A DNA stretch of 64,000 bases, from contig NC_092801.1 of assembly GCF_918797505.1 (NCBI RefSeq), forward strand, positions 28,240,477 through 28,304,476. Direction: 5' to 3'. The stretch's first letter is position 1. Each line of letters opens with the position of its first letter. The notes beneath the pieces were generated by a model. It saw nothing but the letters and a program-made list of their open reading frames with translations. It did no database searches and was not told the DNA's origin. The stretch is from Bemisia tabaci (Eukaryota; Arthropoda; Insecta; Hemiptera; Aleyrodidae). The position numbers were made by a program, and so were the translations under genes. Of this stretch, positions 22,104-32,423 are shown piece after piece.

Positions 22104-23809
22104 CGAGTTTTGCATCGAATATTATGCATAACTTTTGGAAACGTAAACCTATACTATGGTGGCCCATAGTAGATAATTAAGTTACCGACCTCGGGCTCCG
22201 TATTTCGTCATGTCCGCACTCTCCACAAAGGCGCTCTCTTACGAACGCAATATGTCAACACGGCTGTGGCTCCACGTGCTGGAAATTTGCTTGCGCGGAT
22301 CGGAGCGGTGGCGTAACGGTTCTCATAAATAAATTTACATGTGAAGATGATAATTTGCTAACAAATCCAGATCCGGGATGACGCTAAAATGATTCGATTG
22401 ATAACTCCGCACCTCGGCACGGCGCGACGCACGGCACATTGCACATACCTGAATTCGAGTTTGCATTCGAGGCTCGGTTCGTGCCAATAGAATTTCGCGT
22501 AGAATTTTGCCGAGCCTCCACTGGTAAAAAAGTTAGATCGTACTAATCGTACTATCGTGCAAGGGAAAAACGCCGTATGGGGATTCCAATGTTGCCAAAT
22601 TTCTCTGAAGAACACATTTATTCGGAAAAAAAAGTTATGCGTGTTTATCCTTGAAATTTTTAGATATTTTTGATTACATTGCGGACAAAGTGGTCTGAAA
22701 AAGTAGAGGACAAACATTCACAACTTCGCTGAAAAAAAAAAAAAAAAAAAAAAAAATGGTAAATTACCGCACTCTGAGTACTCTGACACAGTGATTCGAT
22801 TCTGGTAGCAAACACCAAAATCCTCGGTAGCACATACCACATTATGGTAAATATCACCATAGTTCTGGTGAATATCACTATGACTATAATTATTATATTC
22901 ACTGAATAGTATAACGGTGTGAAAAATCGAGTAGACTTATCGTAGATGTTACAACAAGAGCAGAAAATTGCATCTGAAATTAAAATCCTAGATGTGCCTC
23001 TTTGCAACTGCTGAAGTCGGATGAAAAGCACGAAATTATAATTTGCAGTGTAACACGCCACGAAAAGGGGAAGGTTGGCGTCGGATTAGATAAAAGTCTG
23101 GAGAGAAAATAACTGAAAGTCGAGTCGAGACAAAAAGGTACGAGGAGTGTGGTGGTAAGGAGTGAGGGGTAGTTGCGAGTGTGGTTTGGAGTGACCACAA
23201 CCACCGTCAGGTGCCACGATGTGCCACCGTTCTACTGTTATTTCGTATATATTCCTATATTAGATGAAAAAAGAACGCTTGCTCAAAAGCTGTGCTAATT
23301 GTAATATCCATAAACAATTGGCCACTAAACAGGTTATGGAGCGTCGCAAGACGTGTCAACTCTTAATAATCGACGGTGGAAATGCGCAACCACGTATAAC
23401 TCGGTTTGCGACGGCGTTGAAGCGCACTTAAGCGCATTCATGACTGCAAAAATGTTAGCGGAAATCGAAAAAGCCAGCGTGCATGAATGCTATTTCAATT
23501 GCAATCTTCCGTCGCATTTCTAAGGCGCAATGATACAACTATTTGAACTCTCCGGAATGCGTGAGGTATTACGCCGCATTTGAAGGCGTTTTCAAATCAG
23601 CCAAGTTCCGATACCCGGATTATCGTTTTGCATAGTTCATATTCTTTTGTTATATTCCGTGCCACTTGTTTATTTTTAACCCTCGTAAACTTGGAAATAC
23701 TTTTCCTCCTATTTTTCACGGAATTTCATTTGTAATTGAACTAGAAGTCACTGAAAATGTCAAAGAAAAATATTCATAACATTCCGCAAAAACAAACATT
23801 ATATCGAAG
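22104..23809. other. Gene-free stretch with MITE fragments and an A25 run
   Basis: A family-A left end lies near 22,553 (AAGGGAAAAACGCCGTATGG) with its TTGCCAAATTTC block. A25 lies at 22,732-22,756. TATCACCATAGTTCTGGTGA-type words follow at 22,850. A family-I-like end (CGACGGTGGAAATGCG) starts at 23,371. Frames here lack motifs. Confidence 0.4.
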
Positions 23810-23867
23810 AAAATTCGGCAGCTCTCGAATGTTCATACGGCGTTTTTCTTTAGCACGGCAGTACTTC
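23810..23867. repeat. MITE family A right end
   Basis: TTCGGCAGCTCTCGAATG followed by ATACGGCGTTTTTCTTTAGC and ACGGCAGTAC. The left end is not clear; weakly similar AT-rich sequence precedes it. Confidence 0.6.
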
Positions 23868-23911
23868 TTCTCTAAGTGAAATGTTGATTGAAAAACGTGT
23901 CCTTTGGTGCA

Positions 23912-24232
23912 CGGGATTGCATTTTGCAAAAAAGAACCAAGAGCATTTCGATGTTGCTAGGATTGAGCAAAATACGTTCTTTGCCATAAAATCATGAAAT
24001 CCGTCTCTCTCTGATTGTATGATTATCTCATGAAATCTGTCTGAAATCTCAAGTCCACTGAAATCATGCAAAAATTTAAATTTACATAGGTAATTTTGAG
24101 CTTGATTTTTTTGTTTATTGGAAGTAAAGATGAAACTTATGAATGATCAGTGAATATTTACAAGGTGAAAAAAGTTGCAAAATCTTTGCGACATTACAAT
24201 GCTCGTGGTTCCTTTTTGCAAAATGCAATCCA
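23912..24232. repeat. MITE family B copy
   Basis: GGGATTGCATTTTGCAAAAA on the left and the inverse of TTTTTGCAAAATGCAATCC on the right. AAGAGCATTTCGATGTTGCT is mirrored by GACATTACAATGCTCGTGG. About 320 bp. Confidence 0.75.
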
Positions 24233-24586
24233 TTTACTCCCCTTCCTCGAAATCAAGGAAAATATACTTTTTCTCTGCAAGATCTGGCATCGCCGGAGGA
24301 GGGGCGAAACCGCGAAAGCATGCGGAAAGGCTTTCGGTGGATGACTGTTGCTCGCGCCGTGGGCGTTACAGCCGGAAACGGGAGCTCAGATGTAAACAGA
24401 ACGCCTCCCGGTTGGACTTGGACAGGATGTTCACGGGAGCTCAGCTCGACGCCTACCGCGGTAACGAAGAGTCGAGGCCGCAATTTGTCCGGGAAATTAG
24501 ACCTCACGTTCCGTGTTGCCGACTTTTCCCTCCAGTTTTCTTTCCTTCACGAAGGAACTACGGACATAGGCCTTCCGGCAGTATTT
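24233..24586. other. GC-richer stretch with overlapping frames, no gene supported
   Basis: Frames of up to ~150 codons are open in two plus-strand phases and one minus-strand phase over the same bases. The plus-strand frames begin inside the family-B MITE. No domain is visible, so none is called a gene. Confidence 0.3.
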
Positions 24587-24850
24587 CGTCACCTACCGGC
24601 CAAAGTATCTCAAGCACCATGTGACGTTTCAAAATTTCCACCGCCATTTTAATTTTTTACAAAGACACTTTTTGGTTAAATCGGTTTGAAAATGTCACTG
24701 CATTTCATCGGCAGCACGACAAAAAGAAAAAAAAAAAAATATCAGTGAAATTTTCGGACAACTTCGTTGAACAACTTCTCTGAAAAAAAAATAAAATGAC
24801 GGCGGAAACTTTTAAACGTCACATGGCGATGGGGCTACTTTGGCCGGAAT
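24587..24850. mobile_element. MITE family H copy 2
   Basis: Starts CGTCACCTACCGGCCAAAGT. The right arm (GACGGCGGAAACTTTTAAAC, then TTTGGCCGGAA) is mirrored, but the last bases GGTGACG are missing, so the right tip is eroded. Confidence 0.75.
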
Positions 24851-24857
24851 ATATATA

Positions 24858-24951
24858 TTTGGACTTGAAATTTTACACACATATAACCACCCTTAGCCCA
24901 TAAACAATGAACTTTTGTTCTCGATAAAATGTGTGTATAATTTCAAGTCCC
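24858..24951. repeat. Small fold-back between two family-H MITEs
   Basis: TGGACTTGAAATTTTACACA on the left is mirrored by TGTGTATAATTTCAAGTCCC on the right around CCCTTAGCCCATAAAC. GGACTTGAAAT also occurs singly near 26,790 and 27,189, next to another family-H copy. Confidence 0.65.
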
Positions 24952-24954
24952 AAT

Positions 24955-25207
24955 CGTTATCTTTCGGCCGAAGTATCGCAAGCGCCATGCGACGTTTCAA
25001 AATTTCCGCCGCCATTTTAATTTTTTACAGAGAAATTGTTCAACGTAGCTGTTTGAAAATTTCACTGTATTTTCATCGTGCTGATAAAATTCAGAGAAAT
25101 TTTTAAACAGATTCAACCAACAATAAATTTCTCTTTAAAAAATAAAATAGCGGGGAACATTTTGAACCGTCGCATGGCGCTCGTGATACTTTGGCTGGAA
25201 GGTGACG
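24955..25207. mobile_element. MITE family H copy 3
   Basis: CGTTATCTTTCGGCCGAAGT on the left, GGCTGGAAGGTGACG on the right, with GCCATGCGACGTTTCAAAAT and its inverse inside. The length is exactly 253 bp, as in copy 1. Confidence 0.8.
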
Positions 25208-26936
25208 ATTTGACAAAAAAACGACATGCTTGTCAAGCATCATTTGAATGCTTGAATCATGACTTGCGTCATCTTGACATGAATCAAGTCTTTGATAATT
25301 TTTTTTTTTTTTCGAGATTTGCAATCCTGACCATGGGACTAGGAGAGTAAACCACATCGAGCCATGGGCATTTTCTTCTGAGGTTCTGTTTTAATAGACC
25401 ATGCGCATTTCTCAGAGCCAAAACATGTGATGTGTTAATGGAAATTGGCTCAAAACTTACGATAAGTGTACGAACAAAATCTGAAAACTCCTTGCCTTAA
25501 CACCTGCGTGAGGATAAGACACGGCGCATTTCTAAACTTCCTATGCTTTAAATGATTTTCCACATCATGAACATGTATACCATTTGAAGTGAAACAAGCT
25601 GCAAAATGCCCGAATCCCTGTCGTGATCTATACAAAAATCTAAGAAAGTTTCCTAAATATAACGATACACTAAAATTTGGTTGAAAATTATTTAAAAACT
25701 GATATTCTCTTTGATTTAAGACATTCGTTTTAGTTGGACGAGTAATGTTTTTCACATGGCTTGAATTTTTTTTTTTTTTTTCGATTTGATTATGCAATCT
25801 TTGTCACGTTTACCATTAAATGTCATTTGAGATGAAAACAGCTAAAATGCGCAAATTTCTTCCTTGATCAATACTAAATCTAAGAAAGTTTTCTAAATAT
25901 AACGATACACTAAAAATTTGGCTGAGAATAATTATTCAAAAATTAGAAGTCTCCCTGATTCAAGACAGTCCTTTTAGTTGGATGAGTAATATATTTCACG
26001 TCACCTAAAAAACGTTTTATTTTCAATTTTAGTATGCAATCTTAGTCACATAATATAAATTCTTTAGAAGCTAAGTGCAGAAACGTAAAAGAATCGTTGG
26101 CGGTTTGACTGGAAAACAATTCCGACCGTTGTTTATTCTTACGGGGTTTTAAATAAAACAGCTTTTTACGTGGCCTTACTCTAAATATAGCGAGGGGAAA
26201 AAAGCTTCAGCACACTTCCAAGCCATGAATATTTATGCAAAACCTCCCAAGCCGAAAGAGAGGAACGCATCACGTAAGTTGCTGTTGTTTGTTTTGTTTT
26301 CCCGACGTATCAAAGTACCCTGCATTAGGGCGCCTAATGATTTGAATTCCGCGCGCTGAAGTTATTCCGAAACGGAATTCGCGGGTATTTATACGAGGAT
26401 TTTTAACCGCCGGAAACACTCACCCCCTCCCCTGCCATCCTCCCCCTCCCCCCCCCCCTCCTCCTCCTCCTCTTTGCATCCGATCCATTTGGAGTGACTT
26501 CATTTCCAATCGTGGAATTTAAATGCGTTTTTTTTTATCGAAGCTCCGAGGTTATTTACCTCCGGTAACAATCGGATAAGCCGCAAAATCAACACACAAA
26601 ATAAAACATTATCAAGTTTTGTGTTTCGTTCAGGATACCGCCGTGAGAATACTTCCGTAAATTACGTGGCTCTAAATCGGCGACTTTCTGCGTGCACGAA
26701 CTTTAGTCTCCCTGTCAACAATCTGAAACGCTGCTTGGGACAAATCCATGCAAATCCCAAAATGAAGGTGTGGACCATGATTTTACAAAAATGGACTTGA
26801 AATTTTTATGTTTACTTTTTGAGAGAGAATAATTCACTGTGGACGTATTTAACCTGCAGAATCGGATTAAATGTATCAAATGTTGCCAGATTTCCTTAGA
26901 TTCTTTATTTTTGGAACAGACTAGTAATCAGCATTT
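25208..26936. other. Gene-free stretch with a ~237-bp tandem duplication
   Basis: TCTAAGAAAGTTT(C/T)CTAAATA, then ATAACGATACACTAAAA and TTTTAGTTGGA(C/T)GAGTAAT, occur near 25,637-25,750 and again near 25,872-25,990. This is a diverged duplication with a period of about 237 bp. A C/T-rich simple tract lies at 26,415-26,475. No gene. Confidence 0.5.
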
Positions 26937-27185
26937 CGTCACCTTTCGGCCAAAGTATCACAAACGCCATGCGACGTTTCAAAATTTCTGCCACCATTTT
27001 ATTTTTTTACAGAGAAACTGTTGGTTAAATCTGTTTGAAAATGTCACTGAATTTTATCGACAGCGCGAAGAAAATTCAGTGAAATTTTCGGACAACTTCG
27101 TTGGAAAACTTCTCTATATTAAAATAAAATGGCGGCGGAAATTTTTAAACGTCACGTGGCGCCATATTTTGGCCGGAAGATGACG
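26937..27185. mobile_element. MITE family H copy 4
   Basis: CGTCACCTTTCGGCCAAAGT at the left and the mirrored TTTTGGCCGGAAGATGACG at the right, with GCCATGCGACGTTTCAAAAT inside. Overlaps a 114-codon frame that is not a gene. Confidence 0.8.
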
Positions 27186-27209
27186 GTTTGGACTTGAAAT
27201 CATGTCCAA

Positions 27210-28490
27210 TAGGGTGGTTCTTATTTTTAATAATTGATGTTGCCGCGGGCTTCTAGTCGTTCTTCACACATGTTCAGCCTATCGAAACTGCACAATTTTT
27301 TGACGTAACATTCGATTTTCATGTCAAGGATTCGATACATCGATGCACTTTATCGATTTTTCCCGATTTTACAAGGGGGAAAATTCAACTAGAAAACGGC
27401 GAATAATAGCTCGGATTTGCTCTCCCCCCCTCCCCCCCCCCCTCGAGACTCGGAAACCGTTCTTACGCTCAAATCGATCTTTTTCTTTAAGCCTCAGGTC
27501 TTTATAAGCTTCCATTTCAAACTCGGTTCGATGGCCGAATCGACGGTCCAGAAAGCAGGCCACTTTTGGAGAGCTTCATGGAAAATTTGAGAAATTTTCG
27601 GTTCCAATGGGTATTTCCAGGTCTTCAAAATTTACCGTGCTGCTAAAATCTGTGGTTTTAGTGTTCGAGTACTTATATAAACCATATTCAAGAAACCTAG
27701 GCATTGTAACTATCCAGGAAATTTATTTTCAGTAATATAACGGAACTCACCATCGGTAGATTGCCCCTTTTAGCCATAAAATACTTCTAAGTCGACTATA
27801 TTTTCCAGGAGCTCGACAGATTGTTTTTCTTCTTGGCTTTAATAACTCGGCAGACACTCTACTTCATGAATCTGAAGCGTCATTGCTTTTGATTTGTCAA
27901 CAAATTTAAATTCGTTCATGCAAACCGTGCGGGGAGAATGTTGGGAAAAATCGGCGAAATCGCACGATGTGTCCACTTTGAGGGGGGGAAGGGGGCATTT
28001 TTGAAGTGGTGGGGTAAGTTTTGATATTTTTCTTGTAAAGTACTCTAAAAAGTGTGCTACATCAAAAAGTTTCAAAGCCGTAGCGACATTTTAATGGTAG
28101 AAGAAAGGCACACCGTTTGGGCAGAATGTTAGGAAAAATCGGCGAAATCGCACGATGTGGCCACTTTGAGGGGAGGAAGGGGGCATTTTCAAAGTGGTGA
28201 GGTAAATTGTTTTATTTTTCTCATAAAGTACGTTAATAAGTGTGTTGCCTCAAAAAGTTTCAAAGCCGTAGCTACATTTTAAAGGGGAGAAAAAAATTCG
28301 CAAAATGACGAAAAAACGCAATTGTCCGGAATTTGAAGTTCCCGCTTGGAGACTTGTCGGCCCCGGCGGCACCACTTAGGATGATCCGATCGGGCCGAAA
28401 TTTTTTGTAGGTTTTTTTTACACCAAATGACAACTTTTAGGGGGGTCGGACCTTTGATTTTCGAAAAGTCGAAAAATAAGAACCACCCTA
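27210..28490. mobile_element. hAT-like non-autonomous element, 8-bp target duplication
   Basis: Perfect 19-bp terminal inverted repeat TAGGGTGGTTCTTATTTTT. ATGTCCAA is duplicated exactly outside both ends (27,202-27,209 and 28,491-28,498). Eight-base duplications with (C/T)AGGG tips are typical of hAT elements. The 1,281-bp interior has no transposase frame. It contains two tandem ~188-bp units (from 27,924 and 28,112) sharing AATCGGCGAAATCGCACGAT and AAAAAGTTTCAAAGCCGTAG, and a C-rich tract near 27,422. Confidence 0.88.
27924..28290. repeat. Two ~188-bp tandem units inside the hAT-like element
   Basis: Units start at 27,924 and 28,112 (offset 188). Both carry GGGGGCATTTT and AAGTACG/CTCT blocks and end with CAAAGCCGTAG. 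They differ by scattered substitutions. Confidence 0.8.
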
Positions 28491-28532
28491 ATGTCCAACC
28501 TCTTCTACTGTGTGGCATTTGTATCGCCTATA

Positions 28533-28786
28533 ATGCCGTGCTAAGGAAAAACGCCGTATGAGCCTTTGAACGTTGTCAAATCACCTTTGATAAAATATGC
28601 ATTTCCAAAAAAATCTGTGACTATTTTTCTTCCAATTTTTCAGAGAATTTTATCCGCGACCAGATCTAAATTTCCTGAGAATTTTAAAAGAAAATATTCA
28701 TAACTCTCCACAAAAACAAACATATCATCGGAGGAAATTTGGCAACTCTCGAATGTTCATACGGCGTTTTTCCTTAACAGAGCAGT
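28533..28786. repeat. MITE family A, full-length copy
   Basis: GCCGTGCTAAGGAAAAACGC on the left; GGCAACTCTCGAATGTTCAT, then ACGGCGTTTTTCCTTAACAG on the right. 254 bp. Confidence 0.8.
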
Positions 28787-28887
28787 ATACTATCACGAGG
28801 CGCCCTCTTCAGGAATACTAAAAAACCTCCATGCACGCCGTGATCCCAAGCATCTTGCGAACTTTTGATGAAGCGAGTAATAGGGGC

Positions 28888-29017
28888 AATCGGGCGTATT
28901 TCTGCCAAACGGCACTATGTGCATTATGAAGTGAGCCCCGTTATGCATACATCCTTATGGGTCTCAGGGCTCGTGTCTTATTGCGCATGGTTCCGTTCGG
29001 CAGAAATACGTCCAATT
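28888..29017. repeat. MITE family D copy
   Basis: GGGCGTATTTCTGCCAAACG and the inverse CGTTCGGCAGAAATACGTCC, with ACTATGTGCATTATGA facing TATTGCGCATGGTTCCG. Confidence 0.7.
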
Positions 29018-29562
29018 AACCTCACGCGCGAACACTCGCAAGGGTTTAGCGAGGGGCGGGTATTTGATTAGGACGTCGGGACAGTTACGGGGTGGTAATT
29101 CCGCAGGCGGGGACGAAAAATAACGCGCGGGAGTTGATATATCAGGTTTCAGTCGGAGGGCGCGGGTGCGGCGCGGCGGTGCGGGTGCCACAATAATCGC
29201 ATGCATGTCCCGCGGTCGTCACGAAAACAAAACCGCACTCGTTCCGCGGTTGTCGGGCCGGCCCAGGAATTCCCTGCCGAATCACGACCGAGTCGAAATG
29301 AAGAGACTCGGACAGTATATTAACCTTTTTATAGTCCATTTTACGAAACCTTAGACTTTTTATTTGGCATAAAAATCTGTACTACCGTGATAGCGAAGAG
29401 AGCAGTAAGTGCAAAAATGAAGTTTTAAGAAAACGGGCTCAGAAGCTTCTGACCGGAAAAGTTTTATTGAAAAACCCTCCGTTCTTTGTCAAATAGCCAC
29501 TAATCGGACAAAAGACTCCTGGAAATCGTTTGGATGGTTAAAAATCGACAGATTTTATTTCG
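29018..29562. other. GC-rich then AT-rich gene-free stretch
   Basis: 29,020-29,300 is GC/CpG-rich with motif-free frames on both strands. It may be a regulatory or first-exon remnant, but nothing demonstrates this. Confidence 0.25.
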
Positions 29563-29788
29563 ATTGGGCGTATTTCTATCAAACGGACTTAAGCGCCATA
29601 AGGTGAGGAAGGTAGAGGGGGGCTTGGATTGGCGGCGGAAACAGGCGTCCGGCTTATTCCGTCCTATACTCGCAATGCTTTTCCATGGCGCTTAGGTCCG
29701 TTTGACAGAACGCGCTATCCGGAATTCTAAATTCCTCAAAAGGAACTCAAATTGATGCTTGGTTCCGTTTGATAGAAATACGTCCAAT
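29563..29788. repeat. MITE family D, longer copy
   Basis: ATTGGGCGTATTTCTATCAA at the left, mirrored by CCGTTTGATAGAAATACGTC and CAAT at the right. An additional internal GGTCCGTTTGACAGAACG end-like word near 29,694 suggests two overlapping copies. Confidence 0.6.
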
Positions 29789-30442
29789 TACATAAAAAGG
29801 AAACCAAGAAAATAGGACAAGGCTGTGTTAATGTGCATGACTACGATTTGTTTTATAGTGGCGTAGAAAAAGATCAGCGAGCGCAGCAGGGTGTTGCAAT
29901 TCTTCTTCGCAAGAGCCTGCGGAAGTGCATAACTACATGGGAAGCTGTTAACCCCCGAATGATAAAGATGAATATGGCAGTGTTTGGCCATAAAATCAAA
30001 CGTTAATGTAAGGTATTGTTTATGACGTTGTGGACAAATATGTGATTCATCGTATTTCATCGTAAACCAGTACATCATTGCCATGCAATTTATTTCCGTC
30101 TGTCAAACAATTTTATTATTTTCCTAAGTGGCAACACCTTAACGAGCCTCAGTCGCTATTTAAAAGCCGCTAATTAGAGCGTTTTTGAGTTTTATTTGTT
30201 GACGATTGCGTCGGAATTGGATAGAGGCTAACAATTTGATGCGAACTGTGGCGTACGTTGAATCGATGTGCAATGTTCATACGGTTCGTAGAATACCGAT
30301 TTAGCCTTTGTTATTCTCTTATTGAATGAGCCCATGACAGATTTTAGACTAGTTTTAATTTCAGATTGAGCGTATCATTGAAATATAACAACGCATTCAC
30401 AACTATAAAACCTCGATTCATGAAATTACACGTTTACAGGGA

Positions 30443-30577
30443 ACCAACTGACGACGTATTTTAATCCAAAGGCACTGTGGGAGTCGTGATATGAGCCATG
30501 AGGACCATTAGAATAAATGCATGGATGGGCCTATGGTAAAATTAAGATACTCTCTTTTGACTTAAATACATCCAGTT
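30443..30577. repeat. MITE family D, diverged copy
   Basis: CAACTGACGACGTATTTTAA on the left and the loose inverse TTAAATACATCCAGTTG on the right, with AGGCACTGTGGGAGTC and GAGCCATGAGG inside. Confidence 0.5.
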
Positions 30578-31720
30578 GTCAGTGGAGAAAATTAAGCTAA
30601 ATTAAATTCTACGAACCATGCTAAGATACACGCAGTTTTTTTCCAATTTTGAGGATAATTTTTGTTCGCACCATCAAAATTCAGTGTTTTTCCGGAAAAT
30701 TGACAATGTTGCGACATAAATCAGTGATATTTTACTTCATCGAAAAAAAAGGCAACGCTGAAATCAAACTATAGGGCAAAAAATCAAGGAAATATCTCTT
30801 TAAGACGCCAAGACTTCTCTGAGGCACGTATAGTTGCTCTACAAATCACGCCCAACATATTGCGATATAAAAATCGGATCACAAAACATATTCACATGTT
30901 ACGCCTATGTACCACTATCCATGCCTCAGAGATGTCTTTTCCGTATAGACAAGGAACGAAAGCCATTTCGGATCCTCGCAGTGCAGCCCGCATCCGCCGG
31001 TCGCGCCCAAGGTGAAGCTGCGAGTGCGTGGAGTGTCAAAACGCCTTCAACTACGTGGGTATGCAATACGGACATCCATGGAGTTCGAATAGTTGTATCC
31101 AGGCGTCATGATGCAGTTCGTTTAGTTTCCCTTTCATTCGACACTAATTAAGAGCGTTTTGCTGGATTCTCTTACTTCTTAACTTAATGTGAGCATTGTG
31201 TTTTTTAGTGTTACTAATCTTTATCACTGCAATATCAATATACTGAAAAATGCTTTGATTGTTTAACAGTGCTAAAACCTTGCCTTGCGGCATTTACTCT
31301 TTCTCACCTACGAACAACGAACGCGGCAAAGTCGTTTCAAGAGGAGCCCAGGAAACATTTTCCAGCGTTCATTCCGCACCAAACAGCGTACTTGTCTCTC
31401 TTTTTTTCTGTCATTTCGATATTGTTATCGATATAATGAGAATTTCAGTCGTGTAGTTATTTTTATCGCACAGTGGCTAGATCAACAACAATGTCTAATT
31501 TCATGACGCATTTTCACGCAAGCGTTTAAAACTCTGAATGCTTAACGTTTGAAAACTTATTACATTCAAATGACTCGGGTTTACAGGAAAACCAGGGTTA
31601 TGTGTCTCTAAAATTATTCACTTGTAAAGTTCATCATAGAAATATGCCATTAAAAAGTTCGAGATTGAATTATTTACTTTAGTATAGAAGTGACCGTGTT
31701 CAAAGCAACGTTATTAAATA
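30578..31720. other. Gene-free stretch before the BEL element
   Basis: A 105-codon plus-strand frame (30,834-31,151) shares a short run of similar residues (CNTD...VR-VV) with a frame at 46,445-46,789, probably because both overlap the same old repeat. No function can be assigned to either. Confidence 0.3.
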
Positions 31721-31725
31721 GTTAA

Positions 31726-31952
31726 TGTCCAAGCCCCGATCGGCATCAGCTGATGGAGCTTCGGAAAGGGAGGAGTTTCTTTTGTAAAAAAGTTTTATAA
31801 TGTTAACCTAAAAAGTTTGTCGAAGAAGTGAAAGTCTTGGATTGTTGTTCTCTTTAGTTTTTTCTTCTGATAAAAGTTTATTCCCACCCAAAAGTGAGTA
31901 TTACTTCTCCTGCGGTTCCTGTAAGGTTCCTGATCCCCCCCAATATTCTTCA
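31726..31952 (+). repeat. 5' LTR of BEL/Pao element
   Basis: 227 bp, TGTCC...TTCA. It differs from the 3' LTR by one extra T in the run near 31,858-31,863. It contains a donor-like AAAA|GTGAGT at 31,894, which could splice the genomic RNA to downstream acceptors. Confidence 0.97.
31894..31899 (+). promoter_or_regulatory. Candidate 5' splice donor in the LTR
   Basis: GTGAGT preceded by AAAA matches the donor consensus. Acceptor-like sites occur before gag (CTTTTTCACAG, AG at 32,443-32,444), before the proline-rich ORF (CTTTCTAG, AG at 38,071-38,072) and before the RING ORF (GTTTCAG, AG at 38,565-38,566). Use in vivo is inferred. Confidence 0.4.
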
Positions 31953-31970
31953 TGGTCCCTCGTTCGCGGA
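31953..31970 (+). promoter_or_regulatory. Primer-binding site
   Basis: TGGTCCCTCGTTCGCGGA starts directly after the LTR's CA. TGG pairs with a tRNA CCA end. The first ten bases resemble the complement of an insect tRNA-Tyr 3' end with one mismatch, but the primer is not firmly identified. Confidence 0.55.
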
Positions 31971-32423
31971 TATTTTCGACCCAGAATTGAGGAAATAATA
32001 CTTGTGGAAAAGAGCAGCCTCGAGATAACCTCAACCCCGCTCCCCTGCCAAGTCCCAATTCCGATTCCTGAGTCTTGAACCCAGCCCTGTGGAAGCAGTG
32101 TCCCCCGTCCAGAGCTGTCAATTTCGCCCTGACCTCGCAATCCTAGCTAGTGTTACCTGATCCTAACTCACTTTTGGTGATATTCTTCCATTTTTTCTTT
32201 TTTCATTTTTTTTGTGAAAATTTTTTCCTAACCTCAAAGGGGAATTTTATATTATTTCTTCATAACCTTCAACAATTGATTCATTGCCGTAGTAACTAGA
32301 TCTATAAATTGAGAACAGCTGTGATTAAAAACTGTGTCATTTTCCGACCGACATTGAGAGTTGCCGGTTTTATTTTTAAAAAAAAAAAAACAAACCGTAA
32401 TTTCTTTTGAGGTTAAGAAATAA

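Noticed and set aside
24143..24652. 169-codon plus-strand frame as a host gene
   Set aside because: Its start lies in a family-B MITE and its end in a family-H MITE, other phases are open over the same bases, and no domain is visible.
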